Shown here: piece after piece, positions 34,257-43,488 of the stretch | How positions within the stretch are numbered: the first letter of the stretch is position 1 | Layout of the letters: each line of letters starts with the position of its first letter | Notes under the pieces: generated by a model | Told to the model about the DNA's origin: nothing | Databases searched by the model: none | Seen by the model: only the letters and a program-made list of their open reading frames with translations | Made by a program: the position numbers and the translations under genes | Origin: VBWE01 sp943372645 | GTDB taxonomy: Bacteria; Bacteroidota; Bacteroidia; Palsa-965 | Direction of reading: 5' to 3' | NCBI GenBank assembly: GCA_943372645.1 | Contig: CALRZN010000007.1 | Coordinates: 153,562 to 217,561 of the forward strand | DNA length: 64,000 bases

Positions 34257-36413
34257 ATGAAAAAAATATCCGCGCTTTTCACTGCCTGTTTTTGTGCCGC
34301 TTCGCTTTTTGCACAGCAGGAAAAAGTAACCCTCGGCCTGCAGCAGCAGGTAAAAGAACAGCAGGCACAGCAGGGAACGCTGCGCCTGCTGGTGCAGGGC
34401 AATCCCGCCGAAGTGGCCGACGCCGCCAAAAACGCGGGCGGAAAACTGGTGCATGCTTCCGGAACGATTTGTTCGGTAGAAATAAAAGCCGCGCTGTTCG
34501 AAAATTTTATCGCAGACAAACGCATCAACCGCGTGGAAGGCGGCAAACGCCACAACCAGGTTTTAAACGATACCATGAAAACCATTCACGCCGTGATGCC
34601 GGTGCGCAACGGGCAGTCGCCGCTTCCGCAGGGATACGATGGCAACGGTGTGATCGTGGGTATTATTGATTCCGGCGTCGATTTTACACATCCCGACCTG
34701 CAGGATACGGCTGGTAAAACACGTGTGCTTTATTTATGGGATCAGCGCGAATCGGTTGGCCCGCCCTCCCCTGCTCCATTTACGTATGGTGTGGAATGGA
34801 CCAAAGCCAAAATTGACAGCGGCCTGTGCACACATAACGATCTTGCGTATTACGGTCACGGAACCGGCGTGTGTGGCATTGCCGCCGGCGATGGCAGCAG
34901 CACCAATGCCCGCGATTTCAGCGGCGTAGCACCTGCAGCAGACATGATTGTGGTTGCTCTTGATTTTTACAACCCGGTGGGGGTGGCCGATGCGGCCGCC
35001 TACATTTTCGCACAGGCCCAGGCACTCGGCCGGCCGTGTGTAATCAATGCGAGTGTGGGTGATTATTACGGATCACACGACGGGCTCGATCTGCAAACAC
35101 AAATGATCGAAAACCTGCTGCTCGCACAAAACGGCCGTTCGCTGGTGGGTGCGGTGGGCAACGCAGGCAACCTGCCTATCCATTTAAGTTACACACTCAG
35201 CAGCGATACCAACCTCACGTTTTTTGTACCGCCGGGATCGGGCCAGTTGTATATCCAGTTGTGGGCTGACACGAACAATTTTCAGAATGCAAAAATGGCC
35301 ATCAGCGCCACCCAGCACACACCGGCATTTGTGGACCGCGACCGCACACCGTTTACAACGATAACACAAAACCTGCCCACCACGTCAACCGATACGTTGT
35401 GGCACACCAACGGGCAACGCATTGCACGTGTGGAACGGCACTCCACCATCCAGGCATCGGCGTATTCGATGGAGTACTTAATTACGCCGGATTCGGTAAC
35501 CAATTATTATTATACGCTTGAGTTAACCGGCAGCGGACTTTTCCACGCCTGGTGTTTTGATGTTTACAGTGATACGTTACCGAACACTGTGGCCTACCCG
35601 CGCATTGCGGATTACAAAACGCCCGACACTACGCACACCGTGGTGAGCAGTTTCCAGTGTTCCGATCATGTGATTACGGTTGGCAATTTTGTAACGCGCC
35701 GCTTTTACCCGAATTACAACAACCAGTACACCGAAGACCTGACCGTTACCGCAGGCGATATTATGTGGAACTCCAGCGTAGGTCCAACACGCGATGGCCG
35801 CATCCGTCCGGATATTACAGCAGCAGGCGCAAACATTATGACCTGCGGTGTAATCAGCAACATGCCCAACTTTATTGCCAACGCCCCTCAGATTGTGGCG
35901 CCCGGCGGCTACCACGTTGTGTTCGGCGGCAGCTCGGCATCATCGCCGGTGGTGGCGGGCATTGCCGCGCTGTACCTGCAACGTTATCCGAACGCGGATG
36001 TGTGGGATGTAAAAAACGCCATCGTTAATTGCTCCATGACCGATGCGTTTACCGGAACAAATCTGCCCGATAACACCTGGGGGCATGGCAAAGCCAATGC
36101 ATTTAACGCGGTGAGCGGTTGTGCGCCTACCGGGCTTTCAACTACAAATGGTGGTGCAGGATCGTTCAGTTTATTTCCGAACCCGGCGACGGACCAGGTA
36201 ACAGTGCATTACACGCCCGAAAATCAGCAGGCTGTCAAAGCCGAAATACGCATCCGCAACCTGCTCGGCGAAACGGTTTACGCGCAGGCCATTCTTCCCG
36301 GCCAAAATACCTTAACTTTGCCGCGCAGCAGCCTGAGCCGTGGTGTTTACCTGTGCAGCCTTTTTGTAAACGGGGCAACAACATCCACACAAAAACTGGT
36401 GCTGCAGGATTAA
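34257..36413 (+). CDS. Subtilisin-like S8 peptidase with T9SS type A tail
   Basis: Product of 718 residues. A signal peptide (S-L-F-A-Q) and propeptide-like region precede the S8 domain, with the catalytic triad D138 (G-I-I-D-S-G-V-D), H201 (Y-G-H-G-T-G-V-C-G-I-A-A-G) and S560 (G-G-S-S-A-S-S-P-V-V-A-G). The wide His-Ser spacing reflects an inserted beta domain, as in lactocepin or fervidolysin-like relatives. The last 80 residues form a type A sorting domain (L-F-P-N-P-A-T-D-Q…Q-K-L-V-L-Q-D). An extracellular protease that likely digests environmental protein or processes surface proteins. Confidence 0.93.
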   Translation: MKKISALFTACFCAASLFAQQEKVTLGLQQQVKEQQAQQGTLRLLVQGNPAEVADAAKNAGGKLVHASGTICSVEIKAALFENFIADKRINRVEGGKRHNQVLNDTMKTIHAVMPVRNGQSPLPQGYDGNGVIVGIIDSGVDFTHPDLQDTAGKTRVLYLWDQRESVGPPSPAPFTYGVEWTKAKIDSGLCTHNDLAYYGHGTGVCGIAAGDGSSTNARDFSGVAPAADMIVVALDFYNPVGVADAAAYIFAQAQALGRPCVINASVGDYYGSHDGLDLQTQMIENLLLAQNGRSLVGAVGNAGNLPIHLSYTLSSDTNLTFFVPPGSGQLYIQLWADTNNFQNAKMAISATQHTPAFVDRDRTPFTTITQNLPTTSTDTLWHTNGQRIARVERHSTIQASAYSMEYLITPDSVTNYYYTLELTGSGLFHAWCFDVYSDTLPNTVAYPRIADYKTPDTTHTVVSSFQCSDHVITVGNFVTRRFYPNYNNQYTEDLTVTAGDIMWNSSVGPTRDGRIRPDITAAGANIMTCGVISNMPNFIANAPQIVAPGGYHVVFGGSSASSPVVAGIAALYLQRYPNADVWDVKNAIVNCSMTDAFTGTNLPDNTWGHGKANAFNAVSGCAPTGLSTTNGGAGSFSLFPNPATDQVTVHYTPENQQAVKAEIRIRNLLGETVYAQAILPGQNTLTLPRSSLSRGVYLCSLFVNGATTSTQKLVLQD

Positions 36414-36414
36414 T

Positions 36415-36669
36415 TTGAAGTATGCTAAATATATCGGGATCGCCAGCATCGCAGTTGGTGTGCTTACTGTAATTTTTACATTCGCCGGATTTTATTTCCT
36501 GCCGTTTGCGCTTTTTTCATCCATTGCCGGTTTCATCCTGTCGAGCCTGTACATTTCCATTGCAACACGCAACAATCTGGCCCACAAAGTTGTTAATCCG
36601 GCATACATCGGCCTGCTGCTCAATTCCACGCCGCTGATTATGTTTCTTATTGGCCCAATGTTAAAATGA
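36415..36669 (+). CDS. Small three-helix membrane protein, TTG start
   Basis: Product of 84 residues. The only suitable start is TTG at 36415, one base after the subtilisin stop; there is no Met until near the C-terminus. It has three hydrophobic segments (I-A-S-I-A-V-G-V-L-T-V-I-F-T-F-A-G, P-F-A-L-F-S-S-I-A-G-F-I-L-S, I-G-L-L-L-N-S-T-P-L-I-M-F-L). It overlaps the prenyltransferase start by four bases, so it is probably translated with it. Function unknown. Confidence 0.65.
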   Translation: MKYAKYIGIASIAVGVLTVIFTFAGFYFLPFALFSSIAGFILSSLYISIATRNNLAHKVVNPAYIGLLLNSTPLIMFLIGPMLK

Positions 36670-37541
36670 ACACTGCCGCAGAAAAAAACACCGTCAGTAA
36701 ATTCCTGTCGCTGGTTAAATTCAGCCACACCATTTTTGCGATGCCCTTTGCCATCATCGGTTTTGTGCTGGCCGTGCAGCAAAGCGACAAACCCTTTCCC
36801 TGGCCGCTTTTCGGATTGGTGATTTTATGTATGGTGTTCGCACGCAGTGCCGCCATGGCGTTCAACCGCTACATCGACCGCGACATTGATGCCGCCAACG
36901 CACGCACCGTGGTCCGCGAAATTCCATCGGGACAGGTGAGCCCGAAATCGGCTTTGTTTTTTGTCATTGCCAGCAGTGTTTTGTTTATCGCCACCACGTT
37001 TTTCATCAACCGCATCTGTTTTTATTTGTCGCCGGTAGCGCTGCTGGTCATTCTCGGTTACAGTTACACCAAACGGTTTACGGCGCTGTGCCACCTCGTA
37101 CTCGGTGTGGGGTTATCGCTTGCGCCGATTGGTGCCTGGTTAAGTGTAACCGGCGAATTTGCGCTGCTTCCGTTGCTGTTTTCGTTTACGGTGTTGTGCT
37201 GGGTAAGCGGGTTTGATATTATTTACGCATTGCAGGATGAAGGCTTCGACCGTTCGAAAAATCTGAATTCCATTCCGGTTGCGCTTGGCAAAAAAGGCGC
37301 ACTTTGGGTATCACGCCTGCTGCATCTTATTGCGGCTGCACTGGTAATTTATGCCGGCTATTATGCGGAATACACGCTGTGGTATTGGTTCGGCGCGCTC
37401 GCATTCTGCTGCCTGCTGGTATATCAGCACACACTGGTAAAACCAGACGACCTGAGCAAAGTAAACATTGCGTTTTTTACTACCAATGGTATTGCCAGCG
37501 TGGTGTTTGCGTTGTTTGTGCTGGCGGAGGTTTGTTTGTAG
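36666..37541 (+). CDS. UbiA family prenyltransferase, probably menaquinone pathway (MqnP-like)
   Basis: Product of 291 residues with about eight membrane helices. The two aspartate-rich substrate motifs are N-R-Y-I-D-R-D-I-D-A-A-N-A-R-T (about 62-76) and D-E-G-F-D-R-S-K-N (about 190-198), which bind the polyprenyl diphosphate through magnesium. Enzymes of this branch in Bacteroidota prenylate the aromatic precursor of menaquinone, often as MqnP of the futalosine route; 4-hydroxybenzoate polyprenyltransferase is the usual automatic name. No other mqn or men genes are visible here. Coupled by a four-base overlap to the small membrane protein upstream. Confidence 0.85.
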   Translation: MNTAAEKNTVSKFLSLVKFSHTIFAMPFAIIGFVLAVQQSDKPFPWPLFGLVILCMVFARSAAMAFNRYIDRDIDAANARTVVREIPSGQVSPKSALFFVIASSVLFIATTFFINRICFYLSPVALLVILGYSYTKRFTALCHLVLGVGLSLAPIGAWLSVTGEFALLPLLFSFTVLCWVSGFDIIYALQDEGFDRSKNLNSIPVALGKKGALWVSRLLHLIAAALVIYAGYYAEYTLWYWFGALAFCCLLVYQHTLVKPDDLSKVNIAFFTTNGIASVVFALFVLAEVCL

Positions 37542-37549
37542 TTACCGGG

Positions 37550-37743
37550 TCAGATTTTATCCTTCACATCATCCCAATTCAGGTAGTCTGTTTTTCTGCA
37601 TTTTTAATTCGTGAAAGAACCAGTTCTTGCTGTTCTTCCGGAATTGCCTGATCATCATTCGTTTTCATAAAGTCCAGCGAGTTCAATAGCTCCAGGAAGA
37701 AATCCAATTTCTCATCCGGCACATTTACGATGATCTGCTTCAT
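37550..37743 (-). pseudogene. Orphan type II antitoxin-like gene with a C-terminal frameshift
   Basis: On the minus strand, ATG at 37743 opens a 54-residue frame (M-K-Q-I-I-V-N-V-P-D-E-K-L-D-F-F-L-E-L-L…S-R-I-K-N-A-E-K-Q-T-T), stopping at 37579. The opening is typical of small Bacteroidota antitoxin-like proteins (P-D-E-K-L-D-F-F-x-E-L-L-x-S-L). Just past the end, the next frame reads L-N-W-D-D-V-K-D-K-I and stops at 37550, matching the expected C-terminus of the family. One extra A in the A5 run before the break would join them (…A-E-K-T-D-Y-L-N-W-D-D-V-K-D-K-I). No toxin gene follows; the ubiA-like gene ends at 37541. Short for automatic callers, so easily missed. Confidence 0.6.
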
Positions 37744-37768
37744 GGTGAATTGGGCTTTATCAAATTAA

Positions 37769-37800
37769 AAAAAATATAATTTAAATCAGGCAGTGTCAAA
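37769..37800 (-). promoter_or_regulatory. Promoter for the antitoxin-like gene
   Basis: On the minus strand TTTG (37800-37797) and TATTTTTT (37776-37769) are separated by 20 bases, a fair match to the Bacteroidota TTTG…TAnnTTTG promoter except for the final base. It lies 26 bases before the start codon at 37743. Confidence 0.45.
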
Positions 37801-37895
37801 TCACTCATCCTTCCAATCACCACACTTGCCGGTAATTTCGCTGCACTTTTTCAGAACCCCATTTTTCCCACCATCCCGCTTCCCATCTTTACCCC

Positions 37896-38600
37896 ATGAA
37901 AGCCCGCTTTTTTTATTCACTCTACCTCTTCCTGCTCGTTCCGTATAAAATGTGGAACTGGTACCGCGCCCGCTGGAAAATGCTTACGTTTTGCGGCCTG
38001 TTTGTATTTACCGGCGCAATTTACCTGGCCAACCGCTGGGTAAAAAACAATGCGCAGGGATTGCTTTACAGTAATGCGGCGGATGTACCAGCCTGCAGCG
38101 TGGGCCTGGTGCTCGGATCGTCAAAAACCATCAAAGGCCGCACCAACCTTTATTTTAAATACCGCATCGAAGCCGCTGCCAGCCTGTATCATAATGGCAA
38201 GGTAAAACACCTCATCGTGAGCGGCGACAACCACAAAGCCGGTTACGACGAAGCCACCGACATGCGTGACGCACTGGTGGCCGCCGGTGTGCCCGATTCG
38301 TGCATTACGATGGATTTTGCCGGTTTCCGTACGCTCGATTCGGTGGTGCGCTGCAAATACGTTTTCGGGCAGAATGCGGTGGTGATTATTTCACAGCAGT
38401 TTCACAACGAACGGGCACTGTTTATCGCGCAGCGTTACGGCATAACCGCCATCGGTTTTAATGCGCAGGATGTGCCGGCCAGCTACTCGTGGCGCACCAC
38501 CCTGCGCGAATACGTAGCCCGGCTGGGCGCGGTGGCCGATCTGTACGTGTTTCACACCGCCCCGAAGTTTCTCGGGAAGCGGATCGTAATTCCGGTTTAA
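37896..38600 (+). CDS. SanA/YdcF-type DUF218 membrane protein
   Basis: Product of 234 residues. One N-terminal membrane helix (M-L-T-F-C-G-L-F-V-F-T-G-A-I-Y-L-A) is followed by the DUF218 domain: V-G-L-V-L-G-S-S-K, F-K-Y-R-I-E-A-A-A-S-L-Y-H-N-G-K, L-I-V-S-G-D-N, E-A-T-D-M-R-D-A-L-V-A-A-G-V-P, and V-V-I-I-S-Q-Q-F-H-N-E-R-A. This corresponds to SanA, whose E. coli member affects envelope barrier function (vancomycin exclusion). Active on the periplasmic side. Transcribed alone, ahead of uvrA. Confidence 0.88.
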   Translation: MKARFFYSLYLFLLVPYKMWNWYRARWKMLTFCGLFVFTGAIYLANRWVKNNAQGLLYSNAADVPACSVGLVLGSSKTIKGRTNLYFKYRIEAAASLYHNGKVKHLIVSGDNHKAGYDEATDMRDALVAAGVPDSCITMDFAGFRTLDSVVRCKYVFGQNAVVIISQQFHNERALFIAQRYGITAIGFNAQDVPASYSWRTTLREYVARLGAVADLYVFHTAPKFLGKRIVIPV

Positions 38601-38627
38601 TTCCGGCAAAAAGCGGCCGAATAAACG

Positions 38628-38635
38628 TACCTTTG
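38628..38635 (+). promoter_or_regulatory. Perfect -7 box upstream of uvrA
   Basis: TACCTTTG matches TAnnTTTG exactly and lies 26 bases before the GTG start codon at 38662. The upstream TTG box is not convincing. Confidence 0.5.
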
Positions 38636-38661
38636 CACTTCTTTTAAAATGTGCAATAAAC

Positions 38662-41541
38662 GTGGCTGATATACTCGATACTTACGATCCGAAAACACAC
38701 ATCATCATCAAGGGTGCAAAAATGCACAACCTGAAGAATGTGGACCTTGCTATTCCCCGGAATAAATTTGTAGTCATCACCGGGCTTTCCGGTTCCGGAA
38801 AATCATCACTTGCATTCGATACGCTTTTTGCCGAAGGCCAGCGCCGTTATGTGGAAAGCCTTTCGTCATACGCCCGCCAGTTTCTCGGCAAAATTGAAAA
38901 ACCGGCCGTGGAATACATCAAGGGCATTTCGCCCGCGGTAGCCATTGAACAGAAAGTAAACACCCGCAACCCGCGCTCTACCGTTGGCACGTCCACCGAA
39001 ATTTACGATTACCTCAAACTGCTTTTTGCACGCGTAGGTCACACCATTTCACCCGTTACCGGCAAACCCGTAAAACGGCACAGCGTTACCGATGTGGTGG
39101 ATGCCATTCTCGGCATGCCCGAAGGCACACGCATGTATATGCTGGCACCGGTGAAAATAAAACCCGGCAAAACATTAAAAGAAATGCTGGCACTGTTGCT
39201 GCAGCAGGGTTTTACACGCATCCATTACAAAGGCGAAGTACTGAAGCTGAACGAAATAAACGTTTCCGATTTATCAGCCAGCGAAATTACATACATCGTC
39301 ATCGACCGCATCGCAGTAAATAAAAGCGATGAAGATGCCTCCGCCCGCCTCGCGGATTCGGTACAAACCGGTTTTTATGAAGGCGAAGGCGACATCTACC
39401 TCGAAGTGCTTGACGAAAACGCCACCGTCAAACCGGCAAAAGCAGTGAAAGGAAAAACCAAAGCCGCGGCGGCTGCTGAAAACGGCGTACCGGCAAACTG
39501 GCGGCATTTCTCCAACCGCTTTGAAGCCGACGGCATGCTGTTCGAAGAACCCAACATACACTTCTTCAGTTTCAACAATCCCGTAGGTGCATGCAAACAC
39601 TGCGAAGGGTTCGGCAGCGTAATCGGAATTGACGAAGACCTCGTGATACCGAATAAAAACCTGTCCATATACGAAGATGCGGTGGCCTGCTGGAAAGGCG
39701 AAAAAATGGGCGAATGGAAAGAGAAACTGGTGATGAACGCCTACAAATTCGATTTCCCGATTCACAAGCCCGTGCACGATCTTATTGCCGAACAGCGCGA
39801 ACTGCTGTGGACCGGCAACAAACATTTCAAAGGACTGCATGCGTTTTTTAAATTCATCGAGGAGCAGAGTTACAAAATACAATACCGCGTAATGCTTTCG
39901 CGCTACCGCGGAAAAACCACCTGCCCCGAATGCAAAGGCACGCGCCTGCGCAAAGATGCAAACTACGTAAAAGTGGACGGCCGTTCCATCAGCGAAATTG
40001 TGCTGATGCAGGTTACCGACGCGCTGGCATTTTTCCGTTCGCTGAAACTGAACGAATACGATACGCAGGTAGCCAAACGCCTGCTGAAAGAAATCACCAG
40101 CCGCCTGCAGTTCCTGGATGATGTGGGACTGGGTTACCTTTCGCTCAACCGTTTGTCATCAACGTTATCCGGTGGCGAATCGCAGCGCATCAACCTGGCC
40201 ACGTCATTGGGCAGCAGCCTCGTGGGTTCCATGTATATCCTTGATGAACCGAGCATCGGCCTCCATCCGCGCGACACACTGCGCCTGATTAACGTACTGC
40301 TTTCGCTGCGCAACATCGGCAACAGTGTAATTGTGGTGGAACATGACGAAGAAATTATGCGCGCCAGCGACCTGCTGGTGGATATGGGTCCGATGGCCGG
40401 CACACTCGGCGGCGAAGTGGTTTTCCGCGGCGATCACGACGACCTGCTGAAAGAAAAAACCAGCCTCACCGCACGCTACCTCACCGGCAAGGAAGAAATT
40501 CCTGTTCCGGAAAAACGCCGCAAATGGAAAAACTACATCGAGGTAAAAGGCGCGCGTGAAAACAACCTGAAAAATATTTCTGTCAAATTTCCGCTCGGCG
40601 TTATGACGGTGATTACCGGCGTAAGCGGCTCAGGAAAAAGTACACTTGTGAAACGCATCCTCTACCCGGCCATCCAGAAACACTTAGGCGGTTACGGCGA
40701 CCAGACGGGGCAGTTTGATAAACTGGACGGCGATTTTAAATTCCTGCAGCACGTAGAGTTTGTGGATCAGAATCCGATCGGCAAATCATCGCGCTCGAAC
40801 CCGGTAACGTATGTGAAAGCGTACGATGAAATCCGCGCCCTGTATGCCGATCAGCCGCTTTCGAAAATGCGCGGTTACAAACCCTCGCACTTTTCGTTTA
40901 ACGTGGAAGGCGGCCGCTGCGATGTGTGCGAAGGCGAAGGCGAAGTAACAGTTGAAATGCAGTTTATGGCCGACGTACACCTGCTGTGCGAAGCCTGCAA
41001 CGGCAAACGTTTCAAGGAAGAAGTGATTGAAGTGCAGTACCGCGAAAAATCCATTTCCGATATTCTCGGCATGACGGTGGACGAAGCCATCGCGTTTTTC
41101 AGCGCGGGTGTGGGCAATACCGATAAACGAATCGTTAATAAATTAAAACCGCTGCAGGATACCGGTCTCGGCTATGTACACCTCGGGCAGAGCAGCAGCA
41201 CACTCAGCGGCGGTGAAGCGCAGCGTATTAAACTCGCATCGTTTCTCGGTCTCGGTACTTCGCAGCCGCCTACGCTTTTTATTTTTGACGAACCTACAAC
41301 CGGCCTGCACTTCCACGACATCCGCAAACTGCTCGATGCGTTTCACGCACTGATTGCGCAGGGCCATTCGCTGCTGATTATTGAACATAACATGGATGTG
41401 ATCAAATGCGGCGACTGGATTATTGACCTCGGTCCCGAAGGCGGCGACGCGGGCGGTGAACTCGTGTTTGAAGGAACACCGGAACAACTGCTGAAAGAAA
41501 AACGATCGTACACCGGGAAGTATCTGAAAGGGAAAATCTGA
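38662..41541 (+). CDS. uvrA: Excinuclease ABC subunit A
   Basis: Product of 959 residues from a GTG start. Two ABC ATPase halves: Walker A G-L-S-G-S-G-K-S-S (first) and G-V-S-G-S-G-K-S-T (second), each with a signature (L-S-G-G-E-S-Q-R and L-S-G-G-E-A-Q-R) and Walker B (I-L-D-E-P-S-I-G-L-H-P and I-F-D-E-P-T-T-G-L-H). Zinc-binding cysteine pairs C-K-H-C, C-P-E-C, C-D-V-C and C-E-A-C are present. It recognises bulky DNA lesions with UvrB in nucleotide excision repair. The linker around 260-275 is Lys/Ala-rich and seems specific to this lineage. Monocistronic. Confidence 0.97.
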   Translation: MADILDTYDPKTHIIIKGAKMHNLKNVDLAIPRNKFVVITGLSGSGKSSLAFDTLFAEGQRRYVESLSSYARQFLGKIEKPAVEYIKGISPAVAIEQKVNTRNPRSTVGTSTEIYDYLKLLFARVGHTISPVTGKPVKRHSVTDVVDAILGMPEGTRMYMLAPVKIKPGKTLKEMLALLLQQGFTRIHYKGEVLKLNEINVSDLSASEITYIVIDRIAVNKSDEDASARLADSVQTGFYEGEGDIYLEVLDENATVKPAKAVKGKTKAAAAAENGVPANWRHFSNRFEADGMLFEEPNIHFFSFNNPVGACKHCEGFGSVIGIDEDLVIPNKNLSIYEDAVACWKGEKMGEWKEKLVMNAYKFDFPIHKPVHDLIAEQRELLWTGNKHFKGLHAFFKFIEEQSYKIQYRVMLSRYRGKTTCPECKGTRLRKDANYVKVDGRSISEIVLMQVTDALAFFRSLKLNEYDTQVAKRLLKEITSRLQFLDDVGLGYLSLNRLSSTLSGGESQRINLATSLGSSLVGSMYILDEPSIGLHPRDTLRLINVLLSLRNIGNSVIVVEHDEEIMRASDLLVDMGPMAGTLGGEVVFRGDHDDLLKEKTSLTARYLTGKEEIPVPEKRRKWKNYIEVKGARENNLKNISVKFPLGVMTVITGVSGSGKSTLVKRILYPAIQKHLGGYGDQTGQFDKLDGDFKFLQHVEFVDQNPIGKSSRSNPVTYVKAYDEIRALYADQPLSKMRGYKPSHFSFNVEGGRCDVCEGEGEVTVEMQFMADVHLLCEACNGKRFKEEVIEVQYREKSISDILGMTVDEAIAFFSAGVGNTDKRIVNKLKPLQDTGLGYVHLGQSSSTLSGGEAQRIKLASFLGLGTSQPPTLFIFDEPTTGLHFHDIRKLLDAFHALIAQGHSLLIIEHNMDVIKCGDWIIDLGPEGGDAGGELVFEGTPEQLLKEKRSYTGKYLKGKI

Positions 41542-41602
41542 TTGCGGCAACTGCTGCTGTTTCGAAGATTTGTTTTTATCTTTAAAGCAAACATAACACC
41601 AG

Positions 41603-41965
41603 ATGGATACCACCACCCTCCAGGCCAAAACCGAAGCACTGCTCGCAGCCGGCAAAAAAATAACGTTCCGCTGGGATTGTGGACACGATGAGGCATTGGT
41701 TTATATGTCCATTGACGGACAGGAAATCAATTACAGCGACCCGGTTTACGAAAACCTTTCCGCTTCATTTGACGAGTACCTGTGTGATTATCTCGATCTG
41801 CCATCGGCCGGTGAGTTTTCGCTCGAAGGATTGGCCAGCATTGAAAAACGCGACGACGGTATTTACATTGTGTTTGTAAATGTTACCAAAGGCTATGCCG
41901 ATGAAACCGGCGAATGGCAGGAAGTAAACGAAGAAGAACGCGACGAAGTAAAATTGTTCGAATAA
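41603..41965 (+). CDS. Small acidic protein of unknown function
   Basis: Product of 120 residues, strongly acidic (F-R-W-D-C-G-H-D-E-A-L-V-Y, Y-E-N-L-S-A-S-F-D-E-Y-L-C-D-Y-L-D-L-P, and a tail E-V-N-E-E-E-R-D-E-V-K-L-F-E). No signal or membrane helix, so cytoplasmic. Not recognised. It stops one base before the Kir channel start codon, implying translational coupling. Confidence 0.65.
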   Translation: MDTTTLQAKTEALLAAGKKITFRWDCGHDEALVYMSIDGQEINYSDPVYENLSASFDEYLCDYLDLPSAGEFSLEGLASIEKRDDGIYIVFVNVTKGYADETGEWQEVNEEERDEVKLFE

Positions 41966-41966
41966 T

Positions 41967-42941
41967 ATGGCAAGGCAAAACCAGCGCAACCAGGAAGTAA
42001 CAAACGACCTCGGCCTTGGCAACAAGGTTACGAATGGCCGCGGCGTAAACAAAGACGGTTCGTTTAACGTGATACGCGAAGGCGTGCCACATTTCAAACC
42101 GTATGAATTATACCATACGGTAATTTCTATGAGCTGGGGCAAATTCATGCTCGGCGTGCTCATTTATTATGTGCTGGTGAATCTTATTTTCGCCACGATC
42201 TATTACATCATCGGCATGGAATCGCTTTCGGGCATTGCCGAAAAAGCCAACGAAGGCGAACGGTTTATGGAAGCGTTTTTCTTCAGTTCGCAAACGCTCA
42301 CCACGCTCGGTTACGGACGCATTGCACCCGTAGGCGCCATGGCCAGCACCGTTGCCGCTATCGAAAGCATGATCGGCCTGCTCGGTTTTGCATTGGCCAC
42401 CGGTTTACTCTATGGTCGTTTTTCGCGCCCGATGGCAAAAATATTATACAGCGAACACGCCGTGGTGGCACCTTACAAAGACATCGCCGGACTCATGTTC
42501 CGCGTAGTGAACCAGCGCAGCAACCAGCTCATTGAAGTGGAATGTGATGTTACATTATCCATGTTGCGCCCCGGACAAAACATCCGCACGTTTCTGCAGT
42601 TGCCACTCGAACGCCGCAAGATCAACCTTTTCCCGATGAACTGGACGCTTGTTCATTCGCTTGACGAAGAAAGCCCCATTTACGGCATGACACGCGAAGA
42701 CATGATTGCGCATGACCTGGAGTTCATCATCCTCATCAAGGCGTTTGACGATACGTTTTCACAAACCATTTATTCGCGTTCCTCTTACAAAGCCGAAGAA
42801 ATTGTGTGGGGTTCCAAATTCCTGCCCATGATCAGCCGCCTTGAAAACGGCGACACACGGCTTGATATCCGCTTACTCGACGCAATGGAAAAAGCACCGA
42901 TTCCTATGCCGGTAAAACGGCTCGAAAAAGAAGTGGATTAA
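41967..42941 (+). CDS. Inward-rectifier-type potassium channel (KirBac-like)
   Basis: Product of 324 residues. Two membrane helices flank the pore loop with selectivity filter T-L-T-T-L-G-Y-G-R (about residues 110-118); Kir channels also have G-Y-G or G-F-G with Arg after it. An amphipathic slide-helix region precedes the first helix (S-W-G-K-F-M-L-G-V-L-I-Y-Y). The C-terminal 190 residues form the beta-rich cytoplasmic Kir domain (F-R-V-V-N-Q-R-S-N-Q-L-I-E-V-E…W-T-L-V-H-S-L-D-E-E-S-P-I-Y-G-M-T). Inner membrane. In one transcript with the acidic protein before it and probably the DinB-fold protein after it. Confidence 0.92.
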   Translation: MARQNQRNQEVTNDLGLGNKVTNGRGVNKDGSFNVIREGVPHFKPYELYHTVISMSWGKFMLGVLIYYVLVNLIFATIYYIIGMESLSGIAEKANEGERFMEAFFFSSQTLTTLGYGRIAPVGAMASTVAAIESMIGLLGFALATGLLYGRFSRPMAKILYSEHAVVAPYKDIAGLMFRVVNQRSNQLIEVECDVTLSMLRPGQNIRTFLQLPLERRKINLFPMNWTLVHSLDEESPIYGMTREDMIAHDLEFIILIKAFDDTFSQTIYSRSSYKAEEIVWGSKFLPMISRLENGDTRLDIRLLDAMEKAPIPMPVKRLEKEVD

Positions 42942-42960
42942 ACCAAACAGTCCCCCACCG

Positions 42961-43470
42961 ATGGATTACACTGCAGTTATTGATCAGCTGGCGAAAAACA
43001 AAAACGTGATCGGCAACCTGCTGCACGGCTCGCCCGAAGCGATGTACCGGTGGAAACAGGAACCCGGCAAATGGAGTTTACTCGAAATCATCTGCCACCT
43101 GTGCGATGAAGAACAACTTGATTTCCGCGCACGTGTAAAACATACGCTGGAAACTCCCGGCGAGCCCATGCCCGCTATTGATCCGCCCGGCTGGGTTACC
43201 GCTCACCGTTATGCCGGGCAAGCGTTTGAACAAAAGCTGAACGAATTCTTTCACGAACGCGAACAGTCTGTGCAATGGCTGCGTGAACTGCAAAACCCGC
43301 AATGGCTGAATGCCTATCAGCACCCGAAGTTCGGCGCAATGACGGCTAAAATGTTTTTATCCAACTGGCTGGCCCACGATTACCTGCACATCCGGCAGAT
43401 TATAAAATTGCGGTTTGATTACCTGAAAGAAAATACCGGGGAAGATTTGAGTTATGCCGGTGCGTGGTAA
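42961..43470 (+). CDS. DinB-fold protein (YfiT-like putative metal-dependent hydrolase)
   Basis: Product of 169 residues. The four-helix DinB pattern is clear: W-S-L-L-E-I-I-C-H-L-C-D-E-E (first metal His), W-L-R-E-L at mid-length, and W-L-A-H-D-Y-L-H-I-R-Q-I at the end with the paired metal-binding histidines. Members include thiol transferases and proteins of unknown activity. It starts 19 bases after the Kir gene. Confidence 0.85.
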   Translation: MDYTAVIDQLAKNKNVIGNLLHGSPEAMYRWKQEPGKWSLLEIICHLCDEEQLDFRARVKHTLETPGEPMPAIDPPGWVTAHRYAGQAFEQKLNEFFHEREQSVQWLRELQNPQWLNAYQHPKFGAMTAKMFLSNWLAHDYLHIRQIIKLRFDYLKENTGEDLSYAGAW

Positions 43471-43488
43471 TTGGAAGACAGTGCGATT

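Noticed and set aside
37550..37578. Separate toxin gene after the antitoxin-like frame
   Set aside because: Only about ten codons remain before the ubiA-like gene, and they fit the C-terminus of the antitoxin family in another frame.
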